A stretch of DNA of 17,320 nt from JANXYY01 sp035530875 (GTDB taxonomy: Bacteria > Actinomycetota > Actinomycetes > Nanopelagicales > Nanopelagicaceae), in contig DATKUB010000014.1 in NCBI GenBank assembly GCA_035530875.1, forward strand, positions 1-17,320, written 5' to 3'. The notes beneath the pieces are model-generated. The model was given only the letters and a program-made list of their open reading frames with translations, was not told where the DNA came from and made no database searches. The translations under genes were made by a program, and so were the position numbers. Below are positions 1-7,966 of the stretch, piece by piece. The stretch's first letter is position 1. Each line of letters opens with the position of its first letter.

Positions 1-24
1 GCTCTCCTCGTGGAGCTGATTTTT
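1..24 (+). terminator. Possible truncated terminator hairpin at window edge
   Basis: GCTC (1-4) can pair with GAGC (13-16), with a T-run at 20-24. The stem is short and may be cut by the window start, so this could be the terminator of the gene before rplM. The rest of 25-75 holds only the rplM leader and its Shine-Dalgarno sequence. No L13-type autoregulatory leader could be recognised. Confidence 0.22.
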
Positions 25-75
25 GCAGCATTTCTGTCCAACCCAATTGACCGACGTAGATGAGTGAGGCAAGGC

Positions 76-531
76 GTGCGTACGTATAGCCCAAGACCCG
101 GCGATGTTAAACGTGTGTGGCATGTAATTGATGCCAGCGACGTCGTGCTCGGGCGTCTCGCATCTCAGGCTGCCATTCTCCTCCGCGGCAAGCACAAGCC
201 GACCTATGCAGCACACATGGACATGGGCGACTTCGTGATCGTTATCAACGCCAGCAAGATTGTCCTTACCGGCCAGAAAGTCGAAAAGAAGATGGCTTAC
301 CGCCACTCCGGTTTCCCCGGCGGTCTAACCACCACCCCATATTCAGAATTGCTAGCCAACAACCCGGCTAAGGCGATTGAGAAGGCGATTCGCGGGATGC
401 TCCCCAAGAACACCCTAGGTCGCATGATGGGTAGCAAATTGAAAGTTTATGCAGGGCCAGAACACCCACACAGCGCGCAGAAGCCGCAGCCATTTGAGTT
501 CACTCAAATTTCGCAGATCATTGAGAAGTAG
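76..531 (+). CDS. rplM: 50S ribosomal protein L13
   Basis: Large-subunit protein L13, an early-assembly 23S rRNA-binding protein. The protein begins MRTYSPRPGD and continues with WHVIDASDVVLGRLASQ, the usual bacterial L13 opening. It also has RGKHKPTYAAHMDMGDFV, the HSGFPGG segment and the PKNTLGR...KLKVYAGPEHPHSAQKP block near the C-terminus. At 151 aa it is close to the family norm of about 145-150. An in-frame GTG at 64 would add four residues (MRQG). GTG 76 is preferred because the protein then starts MRTYSP like other actinobacterial L13s and GAGG (66-69) lies 6 nt upstream. The rpsI gene follows after 11 nt, the universal L13-S9 pair, so the two are surely cotranscribed. Confidence 0.97.
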   Translation: MRTYSPRPGDVKRVWHVIDASDVVLGRLASQAAILLRGKHKPTYAAHMDMGDFVIVINASKIVLTGQKVEKKMAYRHSGFPGGLTTTPYSELLANNPAKAIEKAIRGMLPKNTLGRMMGSKLKVYAGPEHPHSAQKPQPFEFTQISQIIEK

Positions 532-542
532 GACGGATATAC

Positions 543-1052
543 GTGGTTAACAAGAGCGCGGAAAGTACTGTCGACGAGAGTTTTGACGACTCCGAGGTTA
601 TGGAAGTACCTGAGTCCTACACAACCAGCACTCCCGCTCCGGCGACTAATCGCCCGGCGCTGACTGCTCCTGGCGGCGGTACTGGCCGTCGTAAAGAGGC
701 TGTCGCTCGAGTTCGCCTGGTACCCGGTAATGGCCGTTGGGTAATCAATGGTCGAACCTTGGCTGAGTACTTCCCGAACAAAGTTCATCAGCAACTGGTT
801 TCCGAGCCATTTCGGACCGTTGGCGCTGAAGGAACTTATGACGTGCTTGCGCGAATTGGTGGTGGCGGGGTTTCCGGTCAGGCTGGAGCCCTTCGCTTAG
901 GTATTTCGCGCGCGCTCAATGAGATCGACACCGACGCTCATCGTCCGGCGCTAAAGAAAGCTGGCTTCCTGAGCCGCGATGCTCGCGTCATTGAGCGGAA
1001 GAAGTACGGGCTAAAGAAGGCGCGTAAGCGCTCGCAGTACAGCAAGCGTTAA
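543..1052 (+). CDS. rpsI: 30S ribosomal protein S9
   Basis: Small-subunit protein S9, whose basic C-terminal tail reaches the P-site tRNA. The conserved core starts near residue 48 (GTGRRKEAVARVRLVPG) and includes the GGGVSGQAGALRLGISRAL segment. It ends in the canonical basic tail KKYGLKKARKRSQYSKR. The first ~45 residues form an acidic, then Ser/Thr/Pro/Ala-rich, low-complexity extension (DESFDDSEVMEVPE). Such extensions are common in actinobacterial S9 and explain the 169-aa length against about 130 in E. coli. The GTG start at 543 follows AGGA at 530-533. A hairpin terminator lies 32 nt after the stop. Confidence 0.97.
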   Translation: MVNKSAESTVDESFDDSEVMEVPESYTTSTPAPATNRPALTAPGGGTGRRKEAVARVRLVPGNGRWVINGRTLAEYFPNKVHQQLVSEPFRTVGAEGTYDVLARIGGGGVSGQAGALRLGISRALNEIDTDAHRPALKKAGFLSRDARVIERKKYGLKKARKRSQYSKR

Positions 1053-1083
1053 TCGCTGCAACAATTTTGTTAAAGGTCTCGGG

Positions 1084-1122
1084 CGCCCCGTCTGCCATTA
1101 AGGCACGGGGCGTCTGCTTTTT
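1084..1122 (+). terminator. Rho-independent terminator-like hairpin after rpsI
   Basis: CGCCCCGT (1084-1091) pairs with ACGGGGCG (1105-1112). After a 2-nt bulge, GCC (1094-1096) pairs with GGC (1102-1104), leaving loop ATTAA. A run of five T (1118-1122) follows. This closes the L13-S9 unit and separates it from glmM. Confidence 0.7.
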
Positions 1123-1148
1123 CCGCTAGTGGTGGGAGGATGGCTTTC

Positions 1149-2492
1149 GTGGCGCGCTTATTTGGAACCGACGGCATTCGCGGGCTTGCCAATCACGAAC
1201 TCACCGCTGAGTTGGCTCTTGGCATCGGGGTGGCGGCCGCGCAAGTCCTGCCAGATGTCGAGTTATTGGCCGGCCGCCACCCGGTCGCCATCGTCGGGCG
1301 GGATTCCCGAGCGTCAGGGGAGTTTCTGGAGGCCGCGATCGTCGCTGGCCTGGCCAGCGCAGGAGTAGACGTACGCCGAGTCGGCGTCATTCCCACGCCA
1401 GGTGTTGCCTTTCTTGTCGATGAAGAGAAAGCCGATTTCGGCGTTGTTATTAGCGCATCGCATAATCCAATGCCAGATAACGGCATTAAATTTTTCGCTC
1501 GTGGCGGCTGGAAATTGGATGACCGTCTTGAAGACGCTATTGAAGCGCGCATCGGCCAACCATGGACTCGACCAATTGGTACCGGCGTCGGACGAGTTGT
1601 TGATGACGTCACTGCATTTGACTCGTATCTGAACCACTTAGTTTCTGACATTCCTCACCGACTTGATGGCTTATCTGTTGTGGTTGATTGCGCCAATGGT
1701 GCTGCCTCGTACGTGTCGCCAGAAGCTTTAAGGAGAGCAGGCGCGACCGTTATTGCAATAGCCGTTGAGCCAGATGGAACCAATATCAACGATGGTTGCG
1801 GATCTACACATCTTTCAAAACTTCAGGCTGAGGTTCGTGCGGCCCGAGCCGATCTTGGAATCGCTCATGATGGAGATGCCGATCGAGCCTTAGCGGTCGA
1901 CGCTGACGGAAATATTGTCGACGGCGACGCAATCCTTGCAATCCTTGCTATTGCAATGAAAGAGTCCGGCACTCTAACTGATAGCACTGTGGTGGCGACG
2001 GTGATGAGCAACTTAGGATTTCATAATGCCATGCGCGAGCACGATATCAAGGTTAAGACAACAGCGGTTGGCGACAGGTACATTCTAGATGCGCTGCGTG
2101 AGCAGGGATACAACCTAGGTGGCGAGCAATCGGGACACGTGATCTTGTCTGACCTTGCGAAAACTGGCGATGGCGTACTCACGGCCTTGCATCTGATGTC
2201 ACGGATGAGTAGTTCTGGCAAGAGCCTTAGCGAGCTGGCCAGTGTCGTGAAAGTGCTTCCTCAGGTATTGGTGAATGTGCCCAACGTTGATAAGCACCGT
2301 CTCGCGGAGAATTCCCAGGTGGCTCTTGTAGTTTCCAGTGTCACAGCAGAACTGGGCAACCAGGGGAGGGTGTTGCTCCGCGCTTCTGGTACTGAACCTT
2401 TGATCCGGGTGATGGTGGAAGCTCAGACACTCAATCTGGCCCAGTCGAGTGCCGATCGAATTGCGCAAGCTGTTAGGGAGCATCTGTCGTAA
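1149..2492 (+). CDS. glmM: Phosphoglucosamine mutase
   Basis: Interconverts glucosamine-6-phosphate and glucosamine-1-phosphate in the cytoplasmic route to UDP-GlcNAc for peptidoglycan. The four expected active-site elements are visible. These are the phosphoserine loop SASHNP (S104), the Mg-binding loop DGDADR (D241, D243, D245), the sugar-binding GGEQSGH, and the phosphate-binding RASGTEPLIRVMVEA near the C-terminus. At 447 aa it matches the family. An in-frame ATG at 1140 directly abuts the GGGAGG sequence. GTG 1149 is chosen because it gives MARLFGTDGIRG, the normal GlmM start, and places GGGAGGA 8 nt upstream. Its neighbour glmS provides the substrate, with 50 nt between them. Confidence 0.95.
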   Translation: MARLFGTDGIRGLANHELTAELALGIGVAAAQVLPDVELLAGRHPVAIVGRDSRASGEFLEAAIVAGLASAGVDVRRVGVIPTPGVAFLVDEEKADFGVVISASHNPMPDNGIKFFARGGWKLDDRLEDAIEARIGQPWTRPIGTGVGRVVDDVTAFDSYLNHLVSDIPHRLDGLSVVVDCANGAASYVSPEALRRAGATVIAIAVEPDGTNINDGCGSTHLSKLQAEVRAARADLGIAHDGDADRALAVDADGNIVDGDAILAILAIAMKESGTLTDSTVVATVMSNLGFHNAMREHDIKVKTTAVGDRYILDALREQGYNLGGEQSGHVILSDLAKTGDGVLTALHLMSRMSSSGKSLSELASVVKVLPQVLVNVPNVDKHRLAENSQVALVVSSVTAELGNQGRVLLRASGTEPLIRVMVEAQTLNLAQSSADRIAQAVREHLS

Positions 2493-2542
2493 GGATTGGT
2501 TCTAGGCTTATGTCCTGACCAGAAGGAGAGGATCTACCTCGT

Positions 2543-4393
2543 ATGTGCGGCATCGTCGGTTACGTCGGCTCAAAGCAGGCACTTGATGTAGTGATAGAGG
2601 GGCTGCGTCGGCTCGAGTATCGCGGCTATGACTCTGCGGGGGTGGCAATTCTCACTGTCGATGGCCTAGCGACAGATAAGCGGGCGGGCAAGTTGATCAA
2701 CCTGGAGGGTTCGCTGGCTAGTCGCCCTTTAGCGCCCGCGACTACGGGTATTGGACACACTAGATGGGCAACACATGGCGGACCATTCGATCGGAACGCC
2801 CACCCCTTTTTAGATTGCAACCATCAGTTGGCCGTTATTCATAATGGCATCATCGAAAATTTTCTTGAACTCCGGCAGATGTTGGAGGATCGCGGTCACG
2901 TCTTCTCCTCAGATACAGACACCGAGTCGGTCGCTCACTTGTTGGAAGACGAATATCGCCAGAGCAACAATGATCTGGCTGAAGCGATGCGCCGCGTCTG
3001 TCGGCAGCTTGAAGGCGCCTTTACTCTCGTCGCCGTTCACGTGGATTCTCCGGATCAGGTGGTTGGCGCCAGGCGCAACTCACCGCTGGTCGTCGGAAGA
3101 GGAGTCAACGAAAATTTCCTGGCATCGGATGTTTCCGCCTTTATCGCCTACACCCGAAACGCGATCGAATTGGGACAAGATCAGGTCGTAGATTTGCGCA
3201 GCAACTCATTAGAGATAACCACCTTTGATGGCGAGCCTGCCACGACCAAGGAGTACGAAGTTACTTGGGATGCCGCAGCCGCCGAGAAGGGCGGGTTTGA
3301 GCATTTCATGCTGAAGGAAATTGCCGAGCAACCACGAGCTGTAAGAGACACCCTGTTGGGCCGGATCGATGGAGATGGCCATCTGGCCATGGATGAAATG
3401 CGTCTGTCTGATGATGACCTGCGCGAGATAGACAAGATCATTGTGATTGGCTGTGGAAGTGCCTACCACTCGGGCCTGATTGCGAAATATGCTATTGAGC
3501 ACTGGACACGGATCCCCGTTGAAGTGGAACTTGCTAGCGAATTTCGCTACCGAGATCCCATCGTTGGTCGCTCAACGCTGGTTATTGCAATTTCTCAATC
3601 CGGCGAAACGATGGATACCCTGATGGCTCTCCGCCACGCGCGCGAGCAGCGCGCCAAAGTTCTGGCAATTTGCAATACCAATGGTTCCACGATTCCACGA
3701 GAATCCGATGCGGTTCTTTATACCCACGCTGGACCTGAGATCGCGGTCGCTTCGACCAAGGGTTTCCTAACTCAGATCGTCGCCGCCTATTTGGTCGGTC
3801 TTTACCTCGCCCAAATTCGCGGCATGAAATTCGGAGATGAAATCTCGTCCGTCTTGGATCAACTGGCCGACATGCCAGAAAAGATCGAACAAGTCCTCGA
3901 GACCATGGAGCCAATTCGCAACTTGGCGCTGGCGCTTAAGGACGAACAGTCAGTGCTTTTCCTCGGTCGCCATGTTGGGTATCCGATAGCCCTTGAAGGC
4001 GCTCTCAAATTGAAAGAATTGGCATACATGCACGCCGAAGGATTCGCCGCCGGCGAACTCAAGCACGGACCTATTGCCCTTGTCGAAGAGGGCACGCCAG
4101 TATTCATTACTCTTCCTTCTCCGCGTGGCAGATCTGTCATACACGACAAGGTGTTGAGCAACATCCAAGAAGTTAAGGCACGTGGAGCGATGACGATCGT
4201 CATTGCCGAAGAAGGCGACCGCTCCATAATTGGCATCGCCGATCACATTATTCGGATACCCGAGTGCCCAACATTGTTGCAGCCCATCTTGGCGACCGTT
4301 CCTACCCAGATCTTTGCCTACGAAATGGCGACGGTAAGAGGTTTGGACGTAGACCAGCCGCGGAACTTAGCGAAATCAGTAACCGTTGAGTGA
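2543..4393 (+). CDS. glmS: Glutamine--fructose-6-phosphate aminotransferase (isomerizing)
   Basis: Makes glucosamine-6-P from fructose-6-P and glutamine, the first committed step of amino-sugar synthesis. The N-terminal class-II glutaminase domain (about 1-220) starts MCGIVGYVG, so Cys2 becomes the N-terminal nucleophile after Met removal. It also has HTRWATHG and HNGIIEN. Two SIS sugar-isomerase domains follow. The first (about 290-430) has IGCGSAYHSG, SQSGETMDT and ASTKGF. The second (about 460-610) has LGRHVGYPIALEGALKLKEL, HAEGFAAGELKHGP and the C-terminal DVDQPRNLAKSVTVE typical of GlmS. At 616 aa it is full length. Purine-rich AGGAGAGGA (2524-2532) precedes ATG 2543. The 50-nt gap after glmM contains TAGGCT (2503-2508), a weak -10 candidate. 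No glmS ribozyme is present. Confidence 0.97.
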   Translation: MCGIVGYVGSKQALDVVIEGLRRLEYRGYDSAGVAILTVDGLATDKRAGKLINLEGSLASRPLAPATTGIGHTRWATHGGPFDRNAHPFLDCNHQLAVIHNGIIENFLELRQMLEDRGHVFSSDTDTESVAHLLEDEYRQSNNDLAEAMRRVCRQLEGAFTLVAVHVDSPDQVVGARRNSPLVVGRGVNENFLASDVSAFIAYTRNAIELGQDQVVDLRSNSLEITTFDGEPATTKEYEVTWDAAAAEKGGFEHFMLKEIAEQPRAVRDTLLGRIDGDGHLAMDEMRLSDDDLREIDKIIVIGCGSAYHSGLIAKYAIEHWTRIPVEVELASEFRYRDPIVGRSTLVIAISQSGETMDTLMALRHAREQRAKVLAICNTNGSTIPRESDAVLYTHAGPEIAVASTKGFLTQIVAAYLVGLYLAQIRGMKFGDEISSVLDQLADMPEKIEQVLETMEPIRNLALALKDEQSVLFLGRHVGYPIALEGALKLKELAYMHAEGFAAGELKHGPIALVEEGTPVFITLPSPRGRSVIHDKVLSNIQEVKARGAMTIVIAEEGDRSIIGIADHIIRIPECPTLLQPILATVPTQIFAYEMATVRGLDVDQPRNLAKSVTVE

Positions 4394-4439
4394 TCTAAAC
4401 GGATCGACAAAATTGAGCGATCAAGTACGTAGGGCACAG

Positions 4440-5084
4440 ATGCGCTCGGCGTTGCGCTGGTGCTCGTCCCTAGTCGCCGCTTTCGCTGTGCTCACGATCT
4501 TCGTGATCACTCCGTCGTTTGTTACGCATCTTGATGATCGACTAGGACATCGAATTACTCCAAATCCACAAGGTCTTGCTAACACGGTGGTCATCGGACT
4601 CGATGACATTGGGCTTCGCGGATTCAGCGCCACCGTGCTGCTGATCGCCGCGGTCATGATTAGTTTTAGGTTTCGTTCTTGGCGACCCATTAATCTCTCC
4701 CTCCTTTCTCTTGTCGCACTCAACGCTGTAGTGGGTGGCTTGAAGATTGCGTTCGGGAGAGAGAAGCCGCGCCTTGGGCACGACCAGCTTCACTTTGCCA
4801 CTATCGGTTCCTATCCAAGCGGTCACTCCTCCAACGCGATCCTCACTTGGGGCCTGCTTGCATATTTGATTTATCACTACACGCATCGAGCGATCGGACG
4901 CGGAAGATTGCTCGGCTCGCTTGTGGGCCTTCTGACTCTTACGGTTTGTGCCGTATCCATGTACCGCAATACTCATTGGCTATCGGATTTAATTGGCGGT
5001 GTTTTGATCGGTGGCGCTTTATTGGTACTGGTCATCGCGGTTGATCGATTCGTTCCATCTAGCAAGCAGCCAGTTCAGCCATGA
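4440..5084 (+). CDS. PAP2-family membrane phosphatase
   Basis: Integral membrane protein of about six hydrophobic segments (roughly 8-28, 57-78, 84-103, 130-147, 157-174, 185-203) with a PAP2 (type 2 phosphatidic acid phosphatase) layout. Motif 1 is K102-x6-KP (GREKP), motif 2 is PSGH (126-129), and motif 3 is S173...H179-x3-D183 (MYRNTHWLSD). Family members dephosphorylate lipid phosphates such as undecaprenyl-PP, phosphatidate or PG-phosphate at the outer membrane face. Its place between glmS and acpS suggests envelope or lipid work, but the substrate is unknown. Two usually conserved arginines are replaced: motif 1 RP is KP, and motif 3 SR is VS. ATG 4440 is chosen because TAGGG lies 6 nt upstream. 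A TTG at 4386, overlapping the glmS stop, would add 18 residues and cannot be excluded. Confidence 0.8.
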   Translation: MRSALRWCSSLVAAFAVLTIFVITPSFVTHLDDRLGHRITPNPQGLANTVVIGLDDIGLRGFSATVLLIAAVMISFRFRSWRPINLSLLSLVALNAVVGGLKIAFGREKPRLGHDQLHFATIGSYPSGHSSNAILTWGLLAYLIYHYTHRAIGRGRLLGSLVGLLTLTVCAVSMYRNTHWLSDLIGGVLIGGALLVLVIAVDRFVPSSKQPVQP

Positions 5085-5425
5085 TCAGGGGGATTGGCAT
5101 CGATGTAGTTAACATCGAACGTTTTGCCGAGTCAGTTTCGCGCACCCCCGGGCTCTTGGAGCGGTTATTCACTGAGCAAGAAAGATTGTTACCGATCGCC
5201 TCACTTGCAGCTCGGTTTGCGGCCAAGGAGGCTCTGGCTAAGGCACTGAGTGTCCCCAGCGGCCTGCACTGGCATGACGCTGAGGTAATGAAGTCGCCAG
5301 ATGGTGCCCCATATTTCCGCCTTCAACATTCCGTTGAACGGGCAGTCGATGGTGCGGTAGTTCATCTCTCGCTATCCCATGACGCAGGAATTGCGTCGGC
5401 TCTGGTAATTGTCGAGGCTACCTAG
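5081..5425 (+). CDS. acpS: Holo-[acyl-carrier-protein] synthase
   Basis: Transfers 4'-phosphopantetheine from CoA to the serine of acyl carrier protein, activating it for fatty-acid synthesis in the cytoplasm. This is a short AcpS-type transferase of 114 aa. The metal-binding Asp is in GIGIDVVNIERF (D8) and the second metal ligand is Glu in ARFAAKEALAKAL (E50). The C-terminal strand VVHLSLSHD is also typical. Its ATG overlaps the stop of the PAP2 gene (ATGA at 5081-5084), implying translational coupling. The nnr gene begins 2 nt after its stop. The acpS-nnr-alr order is a familiar actinobacterial arrangement. Confidence 0.95.
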   Translation: MIRGIGIDVVNIERFAESVSRTPGLLERLFTEQERLLPIASLAARFAAKEALAKALSVPSGLHWHDAEVMKSPDGAPYFRLQHSVERAVDGAVVHLSLSHDAGIASALVIVEAT

Positions 5426-5427
5426 AA

Positions 5428-6825
5428 ATGAGGTACGCCTACTTCACCGAAGAGGTGCGCGCCAGCGAAGCTCTCGCGGCGGGCTCCCTGATGGAGCGGG
5501 CTGCATTCGGGGTGGCAACGATTGCGATACGACTGCTCCAAGATTCCGTCGGGCAAGTTGTTGGGAGCAAGATTCTTATCCTTGTTGGTACGGGAGATAA
5601 TGGCGGTGATGCGCTTTTCGCGGGCGCCAATCTAGCCGGTCGCGGCGCCCAGGTGACCGCGTTATTGATGGGTAACGGCGCGCATGCGAAGGGTTTGGCG
5701 GCTCTACGGCGGACTCAAAGTGAGATCGTTGTGCTCGGTGATCTTGTCGACCTTACTCAGTTCAATCTGGTCATAGATGGAATCCTCGGAATTGGCGCTA
5801 AGGGTGGGTTGCGTGAGGATGCCGCTCGAATAGTTGAATCTTTATCTGAGGAATCCATCATTTTGGCGGTCGATCTGCCTAGTGGTGTGGATGCCGATTC
5901 GGGTGAAACGCCAGGAGCTCATGTGACTGCCGACGTAACGGCGGTTTGCGGTGCGCTCAAAATCGCAAATGTTGTAGCTCCTGCAGCTGCGGCCGCGGGA
6001 ACTTCCGAGTTAATCGAGATTGGCCTCGAGTTCCCCGCAAATATTGCGCGAGTCGAGATTTGGCAGGGAGTGGACGTTCGCGATTCCTTGCCACAGCTCA
6101 GTTCTGACCTCGATAAGTATCGACGTGGCGTCGTCGGAGTCATTGCCGGATCCAAAGAGTTTCCGGGAGCAGGAGCGTTAGTTTGCGCTGGGGCTCTTGC
6201 CGCCGGCGTTGGCATGGTTCGTTACTTGGGGGAGGCAAGCGAAACGGTAATCGGCGAACATCCAGAAGTTGTGCGGGCAACGGGTCGGGTGCAGGCATGG
6301 GTCCTTGGCTCCGGGCTGGTAGATATTTCGCTTACGGGCGATGTGGCGTTGGCAATCGCAAGCGCTCAGCCGATAGTTATCGATGCTGGCGCATTGCATC
6401 TTTTGCCACCTGGTCGTAAGGATTGCCTCATCACCCCGCATGCTGGTGAACTGGCAAATTTGCTTGGTGTTGAACGGGATGAAATAGAAAGGCGGAGCCT
6501 GCATTTCGCCACGCTCGCCGCAGAAACCTTCGGAGTGAACGTTCTCTTGAAAGGTTCTACCACGTTAGTTGTCTCACCTCAGAGGCGGATGGTAGCCAAT
6601 CCAACCGGCACACCACGGTTGGCAACCGCTGGCAGTGGCGATGTTCTGGCCGGCGTGATCGGTGCGTTGGCCGCAAGCGGTGTACCGTTATTTGATGCAG
6701 CCGTGATTGGAGCCTGGGTTCACGGTTTGGCTGGCCGGCTCATGCGAGGCAGCGGCGCAAGTGACATTGCCGCGGAAATCCCACGCGCAATTGAGAGCCT
6801 TCAATGGCAGGCTGTCCGACTATGA
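5428..6825 (+). CDS. nnr: Bifunctional NAD(P)HX epimerase / ADP- or ATP-dependent NAD(P)HX dehydratase
   Basis: Repairs hydrated NADH and NADPH. The N-terminal YjeF_N domain epimerises R- and S-NAD(P)HX. The C-terminal ribokinase-like domain dehydrates the S form using a nucleotide. The epimerase domain (about 1-210) has GTGDNGGDA (54-62), LVIDGILGIGAKG and VDLPSGVDADSGE. The dehydratase domain (from about 228) has GVIAGSKEFPGAGAL, VIDAGALHLLP, LITPHAGE, LLKGSTT and the catalytic GSGD loop (402-405, Asp405 the likely base). At 465 aa it is a little shorter than the E. coli fusion (about 515). VIDAGAL has Gly where many homologues have Asp (VxDADAL). The ATG lies 2 nt after acpS, with GAGG about 11 nt upstream. 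Confidence 0.93.
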   Translation: MRYAYFTEEVRASEALAAGSLMERAAFGVATIAIRLLQDSVGQVVGSKILILVGTGDNGGDALFAGANLAGRGAQVTALLMGNGAHAKGLAALRRTQSEIVVLGDLVDLTQFNLVIDGILGIGAKGGLREDAARIVESLSEESIILAVDLPSGVDADSGETPGAHVTADVTAVCGALKIANVVAPAAAAAGTSELIEIGLEFPANIARVEIWQGVDVRDSLPQLSSDLDKYRRGVVGVIAGSKEFPGAGALVCAGALAAGVGMVRYLGEASETVIGEHPEVVRATGRVQAWVLGSGLVDISLTGDVALAIASAQPIVIDAGALHLLPPGRKDCLITPHAGELANLLGVERDEIERRSLHFATLAAETFGVNVLLKGSTTLVVSPQRRMVANPTGTPRLATAGSGDVLAGVIGALAASGVPLFDAAVIGAWVHGLAGRLMRGSGASDIAAEIPRAIESLQWQAVRL

Positions 6826-7946
6826 ACTCTTCGGTTCACCGCGCGGTTGCAACTATCGACCTAACTGCCATCGCAGAAAATGCGCGGGCATTGCGCGCTC
6901 GTGCTGGTGTGGAGCTCATGGCAGTATTGAAGGCAGATGCATATGGGCACGGATTGATCCCGGTTGCGAAGGCAGCAATTTCAGGCGGCGCCACTTGGTT
7001 AGGTACCGCACTTCTTCAAGAAGCTCTAGATCTTCGTCTTGCTGGCATCAACGATGTGCGAATAATGGCTTGGCTCACACCACCCGGAGATCAATACCGG
7101 GAAGCGATTGAAAATGACATAGATCTTTCGGCCGCATCTGTTGAATCTGTTGAAGAAATAGCTGGGATTGCCCGGCGCATGAATCGAAAAGCCCGCCTGC
7201 ATCTTGAAGTTGATACCGGAATGACACGTGGTGGAGCGCTAGGCGCCTGGCCAGATGTTGTTGCGGCGATGGCAGAACATGTTGAGCTCGGGGAGCTGTA
7301 CCTGGCAGGCGTTTGGTCGCACTTTGCTCGTGCAGACGAGCCGGGTCATCCGGCAAACATGGCACAACGCAATTCATTTGAAGAGGCGCTGCGGGTTGTT
7401 TATTCCGCGGGAATGCAACCAGAGGTACGGCATCTTTCAAATTCGGCTGCCACATTGGCTGATCCGGATGCAAGATACGACCTAGTGCGCACTGGCATTG
7501 CTCTCTATGGCCTTTCTCCTGACCCGAACACGCTTGGGAGTGCAGCGCGCTACGGACTGCGGCCAGCCATGTCTTTGACAGCACGTCTACTTCTAGTCAA
7601 AGACGTGCCGGAAGGAGTTGCGGTTTCCTACGGGGGCACCGCGATAACTCAACGAGCTACGCGAGTGGGCATTGTCCCCATGGGTTATGCCGATGGAGTT
7701 CCTCGACATGGATCGAATGCGCTAAGCGTCGGCTTCGACGGGAAGGTGACTCCGGTCCTTGGTCGAATCTGCATGGATCAGTTCGTGATTGATCTTGGAC
7801 CGAATTCGCAGGCGAAGGCTGGCGACGAAGTAACGCTCTTTGGTCCAAGTGGGCCCAGTGTCGATGATTGGGCCATCGCAAGCACCACGATCAACTACGA
7901 AATAGTGACCAGGTTGGGTCCTAGGGTTATGCGCGAGTTTGTCTAG
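6822..7946 (+). CDS. alr: Alanine racemase
   Basis: PLP-dependent racemase making D-alanine for peptidoglycan. The PLP-binding lysine is K37 in AVLKADAYGHG, and the opposing catalytic tyrosine is Y270 in VSYGGT. Other family blocks are VDTGMTRGG, GIALYGLSP, VGIVPMGYADGVPR and GRICMDQFVIDLG. The length of 374 aa is normal. ATG 6822 overlaps the nnr stop (ATGA), and CAGG lies 10 nt before it. An in-frame ATG at 6804 would add six residues (MAGCPT) and lengthen the overlap, so it is less likely. This is the last housekeeping gene before the transporter cassette. Confidence 0.95.
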   Translation: MNSSVHRAVATIDLTAIAENARALRARAGVELMAVLKADAYGHGLIPVAKAAISGGATWLGTALLQEALDLRLAGINDVRIMAWLTPPGDQYREAIENDIDLSAASVESVEEIAGIARRMNRKARLHLEVDTGMTRGGALGAWPDVVAAMAEHVELGELYLAGVWSHFARADEPGHPANMAQRNSFEEALRVVYSAGMQPEVRHLSNSAATLADPDARYDLVRTGIALYGLSPDPNTLGSAARYGLRPAMSLTARLLLVKDVPEGVAVSYGGTAITQRATRVGIVPMGYADGVPRHGSNALSVGFDGKVTPVLGRICMDQFVIDLGPNSQAKAGDEVTLFGPSGPSVDDWAIASTTINYEIVTRLGPRVMREFV

Positions 7947-7953
7947 ATTGCGG

Positions 7954-7959
7954 TAGCGT
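7954..7959 (+). promoter_or_regulatory. Candidate -10 box (TAGCGT) for a leaderless transporter mRNA
   Basis: TAGCGT fits the actinobacterial TANNNT -10 pattern and ends 7 nt before ATG 7967, so transcription could begin at or next to the start codon. The 20-nt gap holds no Shine-Dalgarno sequence before that ATG, which supports a leaderless start. No good -35 was found. The alternative is simple readthrough from alr. Confidence 0.4.
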
Positions 7960-7966
7960 CCTTGCC

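Noticed and set aside
1..63. C-terminal end of an upstream gene in frame 1 (stop at 61-63)
   Set aside because: Only 20 codons, without recognisable similarity to TruA, RplQ or another expected neighbour. A hairpin and T-run at 1-24 fits intergenic sequence better.
1060..1071. Short inverted repeat AACAA-TT-TTGTT after rpsI as a regulatory site
   Set aside because: A 5-bp A/T-rich stem with a 2-nt loop is expected by chance, and a better hairpin lies just downstream.
2493..2542. glmS ribozyme or riboswitch upstream of glmS
   Set aside because: The gap is only 50 nt and holds a Shine-Dalgarno sequence. The ribozyme is longer and is known mainly from Firmicutes, and nothing here resembles its core.
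4542..4976. 144-codon open frame on the minus strand inside the PAP2 gene
   Set aside because: It overlaps a gene with clear membrane segments and PSGH motif. The product looks random and has no start signal.
7075..7584. 169-codon open frame on the minus strand inside alr
   Set aside because: It lies wholly inside a well-supported alanine racemase gene, has low-complexity composition and no family motifs: a shadow frame.
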